From assembly GCA_000437675.1 (NCBI GenBank), contig FR901805.1, positions 8,540-21,628 on the forward strand: a stretch of DNA of 13,089 nt. Direction: 5' to 3'. The stretch comes from Prevotella sp. CAG:891. Lineage in GTDB: Bacteria > Bacteroidota > Bacteroidia > Bacteroidales > Bacteroidaceae. Under the pieces are notes generated by a model. It was not told the DNA's origin and ran no database searches. It was given only the letters and a program-made list of their open reading frames with translations. Both the position numbers and the translations under genes were made by a program. Below are positions 7,381-13,089 of this stretch, piece by piece (the first letter of the stretch is position 1; every line of letters begins with the position of its first letter).

Positions 7381-7452
7381 AATTCTTTACTCTCGTCAGT
7401 AATAGGTTACACCATTTCAGCATATTAACTAATTTATAAATATCCATCAATT

Positions 7453-7776
7453 ATGTCATTAGAAGACGAATTGCTGCAAGATGCTCAAGAAGATGCACGC
7501 ACTGTAGAGTACATCAAGACTCATATTCCGCAAGAGTTGCAATCGCTTTTTACGGAAGAACAATTATATTACTTTCTCGATGTCATTATTGAATACTACA
7601 TCGAAAGCGGTATCTTAGACACTCCCGCTGACAAAGATGGTTATATAGAAATCGACGAAGAAGTGATTGCTGAATACGTAGCTAAGAAAGCGAAAAAAGA
7701 AGGTATTGGAGACTTCAATGTAGAAGATTTATTGTTTGTAGTACAGGCTCAATCAGACTACGCTGAAGAAAACTAA
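7453..7776 (+). CDS. Conserved acidic small protein, function unknown (107 aa)
   Basis: I recognise this only as the kind of small protein conserved among Bacteroidales; no function is known to me. It is strongly acidic at both ends (MSLEDELLQDAQEDA at the start, DYAEEN at the end), appears mostly helical, and has an aromatic segment EEQLYYFLDVIIEYYIESG near residues 36-54. It has no cysteine, signal peptide or obvious membrane segment. The coding call is supported by a complete ATG-to-TAA frame, placement 72 nt behind trxA on the same strand, and a strong terminator 14 nt after its stop. Cotranscription with trxA is plausible, but a role in redox biology would be guesswork. Confidence 0.85.
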   Translation: MSLEDELLQDAQEDARTVEYIKTHIPQELQSLFTEEQLYYFLDVIIEYYIESGILDTPADKDGYIEIDEEVIAEYVAKKAKKEGIGDFNVEDLLFVVQAQSDYAEEN

Positions 7777-7790
7777 TAATTATAATACAT

Positions 7791-7836
7791 AAAATAAACG
7801 CCTCTGGATTTATTATTCAGAGGCGTTTATTTTTTT
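7791..7836. terminator. Bidirectional terminator between convergent genes
   Basis: A perfect 16-bp stem (AAAATAAACGCCTCTG 7791-7806 with CAGAGGCGTTTATTTT 7818-7833) has an 11-nt loop and continues into more T residues on the + strand. The A-rich left end gives a U-tract on the minus strand, so it can serve both the 107-residue protein gene and the convergent acyltransferase gene. Confidence 0.93.
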
Positions 7837-7847
7837 CAGAATAAATA

Positions 7848-8402
7848 TTATAACTGTTCGATAGCGAACTTTTCTGGATACTTTCCATTAAAATCCTTAT
7901 AGTATTCCATAATACTCCGCATGTCTGCTTCGATATCTCCTGAAGGATGAATCGTACGCTTACAAACAATGCGTTTGGTAGGATAATCTATCGCATACAG
8001 CAATATAGGAATGTTTGCCTTTAATGCAATGTAATAAAACCCACGCTTCCATTGTGTTACTTTTGATCTTGTACCTTCTGGTGTTACAGCAAGGGAAAAA
8101 TTTGCAGATTTACGCGCAACTTCCGCTAACTGATCAGTCATACTTGTATGCTTACTCCGCTCTACAGGTATACCTCCCATTTTTTTAAATATATAGCCTA
8201 ATGGACCTACAAACCATTCTTTTTTCATTAAAAAGTTTGACGTCAGTCCTATTGCTGTATAATAAGCCTTACCTATTAAGAAATCATAATTGCTAGTGTG
8301 TGGTGCCACACAAATAATACATTTTGGCGGACGGGGTTGATCAACCTCTTCTTTCCACCCTAACCATGAAAACAATACTGCACGACAAAGCTTCTGAATC
8401 AT
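7848..8402 (-). CDS. PlsC-like lysophospholipid acyltransferase family protein
   Basis: Predicted O-acyltransferase of the 1-acylglycerol-3-phosphate acyltransferase superfamily, acting on a lipid or lipid-like acceptor at the inner membrane face. The catalytic H-X4-D motif is APHTSNYD (His35, Asp40), followed by MKKEWFVGPLG, the acceptor-binding GGIPVERS (76-83) and TPEGTRSK (107-114). At 184 residues it matches the short Bacteroidales branch and is shorter than E. coli PlsC (245). The frame is open to 8525, but I choose the ATG at 8402 (MIQKLCRAVLF), because family members begin close to this point and the 41 extra residues look like translated intergenic DNA. The exact acceptor is not identifiable. 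No good promoter was found upstream; a large hairpin lies in the leader. Confidence 0.88.
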   Translation of the reverse strand: MIQKLCRAVLFSWLGWKEEVDQPRPPKCIICVAPHTSNYDFLIGKAYYTAIGLTSNFLMKKEWFVGPLGYIFKKMGGIPVERSKHTSMTDQLAEVARKSANFSLAVTPEGTRSKVTQWKRGFYYIALKANIPILLYAIDYPTKRIVCKRTIHPSGDIEADMRSIMEYYKDFNGKYPEKFAIEQL

Positions 8403-8533
8403 GTAACTTATCTTTCTACTAATAGTTATAATGTATAGGTTTGCTTGTTCATTTCGATAAACATGGATAAAGTCAACTTCAATGACCGTATAGTTCATTC
8501 GTTCATCACAACAATCATCAAGCAATGCTATAC

Positions 8534-8652
8534 AAACGAAACAGCATATAAAAACAGCTCAATATAAAACGTCAAATCGCCTCATATCTTTCAACTATTC
8601 TTTAGTAGTTAAGAACGTAAGAACTGAAAGCAGGCAATTTGACGTTTCGTTT
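8534..8652. repeat. Long imperfect inverted repeat with a competing outer arm
   Basis: The gene-free stretch 8403-8660 contains arms at 8567-8582 and 8632-8647 that pair over 16 positions with one mismatch (8578 with 8636). A further 6-bp stem lies inside (8588-8593 with 8625-8630). GTTTCGTTT at 8644-8652 also matches AAACGAAAC at 8534-8542, and the two pairings share 8644-8647, so they exclude each other. It may be the terminator of the oxidoreductase operon (minus strand), a control element of the acyltransferase gene, or a degenerate small insertion. The U-tract on the minus strand is weak. Confidence 0.65.
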
Positions 8653-8660
8653 ATGTAATA

Positions 8661-8924
8661 CTATGCATTGATAATGCGATTGCTCAAGTCGTTTACTTTT
8701 TCAGTGAACTCTTGCTTAAGTTTCTTATAGAACACCTTCTCTGAACCTCGTTCAGTATGGCTGATACGAGCTACATAATCCATATGCAGTTCGATAACTT
8801 CCTTCATGAGTTCATCCAACTTCTCTTTGTTGCCTTGTTGGCACATGCTTAAAGCAACGCAATCAGCGAATAACTCGCCAGTTAGCATCTTTACACTCTT
8901 CTTGAGTTGTCTTCTGTTAGCCAT
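8661..8924 (-). CDS. Conserved small helical protein at the end of the oxidoreductase operon (87 aa)
   Basis: No function is known to me, though proteins starting MANRRQLKK with a following LFADCVA-type helix are familiar as Bacteroidales conserved hypotheticals. The sequence is charged, predicted mainly alpha-helical, and has two cysteines (Cys22 and Cys28) but no metal-binding pattern, signal peptide or membrane segment. It starts 20 nt after the gamma subunit stop, so it is very probably cotranscribed with the oxidoreductase genes and ends the operon. It could be an accessory or unrelated passenger. The ATG at 8924 is preceded by an AT-rich leader and no Shine-Dalgarno. Confidence 0.82.
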   Translation of the reverse strand: MANRRQLKKSVKMLTGELFADCVALSMCQQGNKEKLDELMKEVIELHMDYVARISHTERGSEKVFYKKLKQEFTEKVNDLSNRIINA

Positions 8925-8944
8925 AAATAATTAATTTATATTAC

Positions 8945-9484
8945 TTACTGATGAATGATTTCCATACCTTTCAGTATGGCCTGTTCATTCATGGGTAAAA
9001 GTCCATGATGACGCTCAGGCAAAGTTTTGCGAAGCGCTTTCATAACACTCTCGATGGAAACTATGGGATGAAGTTTCAAATAGCCACCAAGAACAAACAT
9101 GTTAAAACATTTCATCATAGCCATTTCTGCAGCAGCTTCCATTGCAGGAATTTGCCATGACTCGATGTCTGTTCTCACAGGTTTTTCAATGATGCCAAAG
9201 CTATCGTAAATTAAAGTTCCACCCGGTTTTACTTTAGGTTGAAACTTATCAAGAGAGGGTTGATTTAGCAATATTGCAGAATCGTAACTACTGAGGATAG
9301 GAGACGATATAGGTTCCTCACTAATAATCACTGTTACATTAGCAGTACCACCGCGTTGCTCAGGTCCATAAGCAGGCATCCAGGTCACTTCCTTTCCCTC
9401 CATCAGTGCAGCGTAAGCAAGAATTTTGCCCATGGAAAGTACACCCTGTCCACCGAAACCTGATATAATTATTTCTTGTTTCAT
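8945..9484 (-). CDS. korC: 2-oxoacid:ferredoxin oxidoreductase gamma subunit
   Basis: The gamma domain is thought to bind the CoA substrate in the 2-oxoacid:ferredoxin oxidoreductase complex. The family N-terminus is the glycine-rich ISGFGGQGVLSMGK (GFGGQG at residues 9-14), followed by the conserved WMPAYGPEQRGGTANVTV block. I choose the ATG at 9484 (179 aa, MKQEIIISGFGGQG); the frame is open to 9535, but the 17 extra residues have no family support and lie within the 56-nt gap after the beta gene. It is the fourth oxidoreductase subunit gene of the operon and is followed 20 nt later by the 87-residue protein. Gamma as a separate polypeptide marks the four-subunit form of these enzymes rather than the fused type. 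Confidence 0.93.
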   Translation of the reverse strand: MKQEIIISGFGGQGVLSMGKILAYAALMEGKEVTWMPAYGPEQRGGTANVTVIISEEPISSPILSSYDSAILLNQPSLDKFQPKVKPGGTLIYDSFGIIEKPVRTDIESWQIPAMEAAAEMAMMKCFNMFVLGGYLKLHPIVSIESVMKALRKTLPERHHGLLPMNEQAILKGMEIIHQ

Positions 9485-9540
9485 GGTTAATTCACTTCTA
9501 TGAATGTAAGAGAATTCTTTACTATATGGTAGCAACCCAA

Positions 9541-10302
9541 CTATTTATCCTTTAAGTCACCCACGTGATAAAAATCGAACATGTGTTCTTCCATCCACTG
9601 GTTTGCCTTAACAGGAGATAATTTCCAGCCAGATGAACAGGTTGCAACTATTTCGACAAGGTTTGAACCTTTTCCTGCCATAGAGTTTTCAAAAGCCTTT
9701 CTGATAGCTTTCTTTGCTTTACGAATTGCAGCTACACTATGAACACTCTGACGCGTTACATAAGCTGTTCCTTCCAGATTAGCAGCAAGGTCAGTTATAT
9801 TAAGCGGATAGCCATGGAGTTGAGGATCACGACCGTAAGGACAAGTCACTGTTTTCATACCTACCAATGTCGTAGGTGCCATTTGTCCACCCGTCATGCC
9901 GTAAATAGCATTATTGATGAAAATCATAGTAATGTTCTCACCACGGTTCAAGGCATGGATTGTTTCAGCCGTACCAATACAAGCCATATCTCCATCACCC
10001 TGGTAAGTAAACACCAATCTGTCAGGCCATAAACGCTTACAAGCCGAAGCTAATGCAGGCGCACGTCCATGAGCTGCTTCTTGCCAGTCAATATCAATGT
10101 ATCTATAAGCAAAAACAGCACAACCTACAGGACTAATGCCAATAGTATGGTCTTCCATTCCCATTTCTGCGATTACTTCAGAAATGAGTTTATGAACAAC
10201 ACCATGCGAACAACCAGGGCAATAATGCATACCCATATCGTTCAAGAGTTTTGGTTTCTCATAAACCAAATTCTCGGGCTTTATAATATCTTCTCGTGTC
10301 AT
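9541..10302 (-). CDS. korB: 2-oxoacid:ferredoxin oxidoreductase beta subunit (TPP-binding)
   Basis: Carries thiamine diphosphate and catalyses the decarboxylation half-reaction in the cytoplasmic complex. The TPP/Mg motif runs from GDGD (102-105) to NN (130-131), followed by AIYGMTGGQMAPTT. The N-terminal YCPGCSHG (Cys28, Cys31, His33) is the usual beta-subunit signature, and Cys61 in SPVGCAVF is also a typical conserved cysteine. At 253 residues it fits the KorB/VorA-type beta chain, which lacks the long tail of pyruvate synthase subunits. The substrate could be 2-oxoglutarate (making or using succinyl-CoA) or branched-chain 2-oxoacids; the sequence alone does not decide. It begins 28 nt after the membrane-protein gene. 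Confidence 0.95.
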   Translation of the reverse strand: MTREDIIKPENLVYEKPKLLNDMGMHYCPGCSHGVVHKLISEVIAEMGMEDHTIGISPVGCAVFAYRYIDIDWQEAAHGRAPALASACKRLWPDRLVFTYQGDGDMACIGTAETIHALNRGENITMIFINNAIYGMTGGQMAPTTLVGMKTVTCPYGRDPQLHGYPLNITDLAANLEGTAYVTRQSVHSVAAIRKAKKAIRKAFENSMAGKGSNLVEIVATCSSGWKLSPVKANQWMEEHMFDFYHVGDLKDK

Positions 10303-10330
10303 AGATGACGATATAAGAGAAATGTATTCG

Positions 10331-10600
10331 TTACTTATTTAATCCAGGCATCCGCAGCACCACTTCAACCATTTTAATAAGAACAGCAAAAAGTCCTAAT
10401 CCATACCAAATGGTCAAGCTACTACCCTTATCAGCAAACAATATTCCAACCATAGCTATAATTGCCAATAAGATAAACAAGCTATTCAGGATATTGCGAA
10501 TAAAAAGGTTCTTTCCGGCCTTACGTTTCCGGGCTTCCATTTCTGGATGCTTCAAGCGTTCTAATATACTTTTGTCGTTGTCAAACGGTGAATTCAGCAT
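10331..10600 (-). CDS. Small two-helix membrane protein inside the oxidoreductase operon (89 aa)
   Basis: No family name is known to me. The N-terminal 35 residues are polar and basic (ERLKHPEMEARKRKAGKN), followed by two hydrophobic segments at about 37-56 and 62-82, with a short DKGSS turn between them and a short tail. A hairpin with both termini in the cytoplasm fits the positive charge before the first helix. It lies between the alpha (93 nt upstream) and beta (28 nt downstream) subunit genes, so it is expected to be made with them. It might anchor or regulate the ferredoxin-reducing complex at the membrane, which is inference from position only. The opposite frame at 10410-10604 is a shadow. 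Confidence 0.85.
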   Translation of the reverse strand: MLNSPFDNDKSILERLKHPEMEARKRKAGKNLFIRNILNSLFILLAIIAMVGILFADKGSSLTIWYGLGLFAVLIKMVEVVLRMPGLNK

Positions 10601-10693
10601 GTAAATATTCAGGATAGAAATATAATGAGGGATGTCTGATATAATTTGCCATTTGCCAACTATTTAGCAAATACAGCAAAAACAAATAGGAAA

Positions 10694-11782
10694 TTATCTC
10701 TGGAGTCTTTCAAGAGCTTCCACAATTTCATCGGGATCAGGCACAATACCACCAAGACGGCCATATTGTTCAACAGGAACTTTACCTTCAACTGCATTGC
10801 GAACATCAAATACCATTTGTCCGGCATTGATTTCCACAACGAGGATACCCTTAACCTTGTTAGCCAGTTCCTTTATTTCCTTTTCGGGGAACGGCCACAA
10901 AGTAATCGGACGGAAAGAACCCACCTTAATACCACGTTTACGTGCTATTTCTATGGCTTTCTGCGAAATACGAGAAGCAGAACCAAAAGCGACGATTGCA
11001 TAATCAGCATCATCCAGCTGCTTTGTTTCGTATCTCACTTCTTTTTCTTTGATTTCTTTATACTTCTCTTGAAGATGCAAGTTTCTGACTTCCATTATGC
11101 TTGATTCAAGTTCAAGAGAGGTAATAACATTGGGCTTACGCTGTTTCAATCCATGTCCATTGGCAGCCCAGGGGCATTCTTTGGCTATTTCTTCTTCTGT
11201 TCTACGAGGTTTGTAGGGAGGAAGAACCACTTTTTCCATCATCTGACCAATGACACCATCTGAGAGAATCATTGCCGGATTACGATAACGGAATGACAAA
11301 GTAAAGGCCAAATCTACAAAATCAGCCATTTCCTGTACAGAAGCCGGAGCCAAGACAATTACATTATAGTCACCATTACCGCCACCACGAGTAGCCTGGT
11401 TATAGTCACTCTGCGAAGGCTGAATAGTACCTAATCCGGGACCACCGCGCTGAACGTTTACAATCAAGCCCGGAACCTCTGCACCAGCCATATAGCTAAT
11501 GCCTTCCTGCATTAAAGCTACACCTGGTGAAGCCGATGAAGTCATAACTCGTTTACCAGAGCCTCCACCGCCATATACCATATTAATTGATGCCACCTCG
11601 CTTTCTGCCTGCAACACAACCATACCTGTGGTTTCCCAAGGTTTGAGTTCGGCTAATGTTTCAAGCACTTCACTTTGCGGTGTAATAGGATAACCAAAGT
11701 AGCCGTCGCATCCACAGCGGATTGCAGCGTGGGCAATAGCTTCATTTCCTTTAAGAAGGAGTATTTCGTTTTCTTCTTTCAT
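10694..11782 (-). CDS. korA: 2-oxoacid:ferredoxin oxidoreductase alpha subunit
   Basis: Pyrimidine-binding half of the TPP enzyme, partnering the beta subunit. The domain I motif YFGYPITPQSE (residues 28-38) and the glycine-rich block GGPGLGTIQPSQSDYNQATR (near 113-132) identify it. A C-terminal transketolase-C-like domain with VAFGSASRISQKAIE and IKVGSFRPITLWPFP follows. The 362-residue length fits an alpha chain without fused gamma or ferredoxin domains, consistent with separate genes here. Homologues are annotated variously as KorA or VorB (2-oxoglutarate or 3-methyl-2-oxobutanoate), so the symbol is provisional. It starts 17 nt after the ferredoxin stop. In anaerobic Bacteroidales such an enzyme could make 2-oxoglutarate from succinyl-CoA for glutamate synthesis, or oxidise branched 2-oxoacids. 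Confidence 0.95.
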   Translation of the reverse strand: MKEENEILLLKGNEAIAHAAIRCGCDGYFGYPITPQSEVLETLAELKPWETTGMVVLQAESEVASINMVYGGGGSGKRVMTSSASPGVALMQEGISYMAGAEVPGLIVNVQRGGPGLGTIQPSQSDYNQATRGGGNGDYNVIVLAPASVQEMADFVDLAFTLSFRYRNPAMILSDGVIGQMMEKVVLPPYKPRRTEEEIAKECPWAANGHGLKQRKPNVITSLELESSIMEVRNLHLQEKYKEIKEKEVRYETKQLDDADYAIVAFGSASRISQKAIEIARKRGIKVGSFRPITLWPFPEKEIKELANKVKGILVVEINAGQMVFDVRNAVEGKVPVEQYGRLGGIVPDPDEIVEALERLQR

Positions 11783-11799
11783 GGAAGGATAGTATATGA

Positions 11800-12027
11800 T
11801 TATTCAACTTTTTTTCGGTAAACACTGATGCAACCATCTGGACACACAATAGCGCAAGATGAACAACCGATACAAGTATCGTTCACTTCTTCACAGAATG
11901 CATACCCTTTGTGATTTACCTCGTTTTTAGATAATGCGAGCGTTTGCGTTGGGCAAGCAACAATGCATAAGCCGCACCCCTTGCATCTCTCAGTGTCAAT
12001 GACAAGGGCACCTTTCATTTTGCTCAT
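11800..12027 (-). CDS. korD: 2[4Fe-4S] ferredoxin subunit of the 2-oxoacid oxidoreductase
   Basis: Small iron-sulfur protein that carries electrons from the TPP site to external ferredoxin. At 75 residues it holds two full cluster motifs: CKGCGLCIVACP (Cys15, 18, 21, 25) and CIGCSSCAIVCPD (Cys52, 55, 58, 62). Extra cysteines at 45 and 66 lie outside the motifs. The spacer between clusters is longer than in clostridial ferredoxins and is typical of the delta subunit of four-subunit 2-oxoacid oxidoreductases. It is the first gene of the operon, 17 nt before the alpha subunit, with a possible promoter at 12077-12109. Confidence 0.95.
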   Translation of the reverse strand: MSKMKGALVIDTERCKGCGLCIVACPTQTLALSKNEVNHKGYAFCEEVNDTCIGCSSCAIVCPDGCISVYRKKVE

Positions 12028-12076
12028 AGTTAATAGATTATGATTACTTGTCAGATTCTTATATATCGTATTTCTG

Positions 12077-12109
12077 CAAGTTAAATCAATAATAGATTAT
12101 TACTGCAAA
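12077..12109 (-). promoter_or_regulatory. Possible promoter of the oxidoreductase operon
   Basis: On the minus strand TTTG (12109-12106), 22 nt, then TAACTTG (12083-12077) partly fits the Bacteroidetes consensus; the -7 part lacks one T. It would start transcription about 45 nt before the ferredoxin ATG. The alternative is readthrough from the TPR gene 108 nt upstream. Confidence 0.35.
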
Positions 12110-12135
12110 AACAGATTTCAAAGATTTGTTATATA

Positions 12136-12414
12136 TTACTGATTAAACATGTCCTTATTATAGAACTCCATAATGTCTATAAGCATCAAACGGCACTCCT
12201 TGGCAGGTCCTTCCGGCTCCAATTCTTCGGCTTTCAGGAAACTACTTATAGCTTTTGTCCATGCTGATTGCTTCATATACACTTTACCTTGTAAATAGTA
12301 AAGCTGAGCATTTTCTCCGTATGAGACAATTGCTTGATTAACCAATTCTTGAGCATCAGTCAAGTTATTGGCAGCTAATGCAGCGTAAATGGGCTGATAG
12401 ACGTCTTTACTCAT
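12136..12414 (-). CDS. Small tetratricopeptide-repeat protein (92 aa)
   Basis: Predicted all-helical protein-binding module of unknown partner. Residues about 6-35 (YAALAANNLTDAQELVNQAI) and 36-69 (AQLYYLQGKVYMKQSAWTKA followed by ISSFLKAEELEP) have the TPR pattern of small and large residues, including the typical L-x-x-G-x-x-Y and A-x-x-x-F-x-x-A-x-x-L-x-P spacing. The tail EFYNKDMFNQ may cap the last helix. There is no signal peptide, so it is likely cytoplasmic. It stands 108 nt upstream of the ferredoxin gene on the same strand and has its own promoter. A functional tie to the oxidoreductase is possible but not shown. Confidence 0.88.
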   Translation of the reverse strand: MSKDVYQPIYAALAANNLTDAQELVNQAIVSYGENAQLYYLQGKVYMKQSAWTKAISSFLKAEELEPEGPAKECRLMLIDIMEFYNKDMFNQ

Positions 12415-12439
12415 ATTATGTTATTTCGTAGGTCGATAG

Positions 12440-12470
12440 CAAAGTTACATTTAATTCTGAAATACACACA
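12440..12470 (-). promoter_or_regulatory. Promoter of the TPR protein gene
   Basis: TAACTTTG on the minus strand (12447-12440) is a perfect -7 element about 25 nt before the ATG. A TGTG 19 nt upstream (12470-12467) is one mismatch from the -33 TTTG. Nothing else was recognised in 12415-12594; no convincing terminator for the upstream RapZ-type gene is visible there. Confidence 0.5.
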
Positions 12471-12594
12471 CTCAAATTGTTATTTTTATACTAACTTAAC
12501 TATACTGCAAAGGCAAGCAGACTTGGCATATCACAGACTTAATTAACTCAAACTATTAAAACTGAGGTGTTTTCGCACTAATTTGTACTACTTT

Positions 12595-13089
12595 TTAATC
12601 TGTATGACTCTTTGCCACCAAAGCCGGATAAGTTGCTTCAATACCTTGTTCGCGATGACACACTTTTACAGTAATTCCAAACTTCTTGTGTATGTGTTCT
12701 GCCAAATGCTGCGCTGAATACACACTGCGATGCTGTCCGCCCGTACAGCCAAAACTGAACATCAAATTAGTAAATCCTCTTTCCAGATAACGAGCTACAT
12801 GTACATCTGCCAATCTGTAAACAGAATCCAGAAATGTGAGAATTTCACCATCCTCTTCCAAGAACTTAATCACAGGCTCATCTAATCCGGTCAGTTTCTT
12901 ATAAGGTTCATATCGTCCGGGATTATGCGTACTCCGACAATCAAACACATAACCGCCTCCATTACCTGAAGTATCCTCTGGTATACCCTTTTTATAACTA
13001 AAGCTAAAAACACGAACAGTCAATCGCGTATCATCTGCCTGCTTAGTCTTATCTGACAATTCAGAAGGTTGCTGACTGCTGAACCGAGG
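12595..13089 (-). CDS. RapZ C-terminal domain protein, N-terminal part outside the window
   Basis: The visible 164 residues contain the RapZ/YvcJ C-terminal domain: FDCRSTHNPGRYEPYKKLTG, then LDEPVIKFL, and the conserved FGCTGGQHRSVYSAQHLAEH. In E. coli RapZ this domain binds the sRNA GlmZ and guides RNase E in control of amino-sugar synthesis. A TTG at 13059 could be read as a start, but the frame continues open to the window edge (reading PRFSSQQPSELSDKTKQADD into the domain). The polar Ser/Gln-rich stretch looks like a linker, so this is most likely the end of a larger protein. The N-terminal partner may be a P-loop domain as in classical RapZ or, as I recall for some Bacteroidetes proteins, a phosphotransferase-like domain. 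It ends 180 nt before the TPR gene. Confidence 0.88.
   Translation of the reverse strand, partial: PRFSSQQPSELSDKTKQADDTRLTVRVFSFSYKKGIPEDTSGNGGGYVFDCRSTHNPGRYEPYKKLTGLDEPVIKFLEEDGEILTFLDSVYRLADVHVARYLERGFTNLMFSFGCTGGQHRSVYSAQHLAEHIHKKFGITVKVCHREQGIEATYPALVAKSHTD

Noticed and set aside
8403..8525. 41-residue N-terminal extension of the acyltransferase frame
   Set aside because: Family members start near MIQKLCRAVLF. The extension is unlike a signal or membrane segment and looks like intergenic DNA that happens to be open.
9485..9535. 17-residue N-terminal extension of the gamma subunit
   Set aside because: The glycine-rich GFGGQG motif lies within about ten residues of the start in this family, which fits the ATG at 9484.
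10645..10672. Tandem TTTGCCA repeat and ATTTGC/GCAAAT inverted repeat between the alpha-subunit and membrane-protein genes
   Set aside because: Only two copies and a 6-bp stem. No promoter or terminator features accompany it, so it is likely chance.
10646..11104. 152-residue + strand ORF opposite the alpha subunit gene
   Set aside because: It is antisense to a clearly identified gene, of low-complexity composition, with no recognisable motif. A shadow frame.
1..13089. CRISPR array, tRNA, rRNA, integrase or transposase genes
   Set aside because: No regularly spaced repeats, tRNA-like cloverleaf, rRNA core sequence or recombinase motif was found on either strand.

Overview
The window looks like a chromosomal segment of a Bacteroidales bacterium (Bacteroides/Prevotella-like). 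The evidence is a moderately AT-rich genome, several promoters of the Bacteroidetes type (TTTG or TTG, about 19-21 nt, then TAnnTTTG), little use of Shine-Dalgarno sites, a long DnaE with an enlarged PHP region, and small conserved proteins typical of this order. Most of it is core metabolism and information processing. I see no phage, CRISPR array, complete insertion sequence, tRNA or rRNA.

Left part (1-1332, + strand): the C-terminal 339 residues of an AICAR formyltransferase that enters from outside the window, then a 71-residue lysine-rich protein of unknown function and a strong hairpin terminator. From 1333 to 1880 no protein gene is credible. This stretch holds direct and inverted repeats, a very good promoter at 1574-1606, an rRNA-leader-like boxA at 1679-1690, small hairpins, and a 14-bp terminator hairpin shared with the opposing nagB. 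It is the best candidate here for an undescribed element (a noncoding RNA, or a decayed leader of a mobile element).

Middle (1881-7836): nagB on the minus strand (glucosamine-6-phosphate deaminase) is divergent from dnaE (replicative DNA polymerase III alpha, all nine PHP metal ligands retained). dnaE is followed on the + strand by a thioredoxin and an acidic 107-residue conserved protein, closed by a 16-bp bidirectional terminator.

Right part (7848-13089, all minus strand): in transcription order, the C-terminal part of a RapZ-C domain protein that enters from the right edge, a small TPR protein, then an operon for a four-subunit 2-oxoacid:ferredoxin oxidoreductase (ferredoxin, alpha, a two-helix membrane protein, beta, gamma) ending with an 87-residue conserved helical protein. 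A large imperfect hairpin with a competing outer repeat separates this operon from a small PlsC-like acyltransferase. The oxidoreductase genes would couple CoA-dependent oxidative decarboxylation of a 2-oxoacid, or its reductive reverse, to ferredoxin. The thioredoxin, DnaE, NagB and acyltransferase genes serve separate housekeeping roles.
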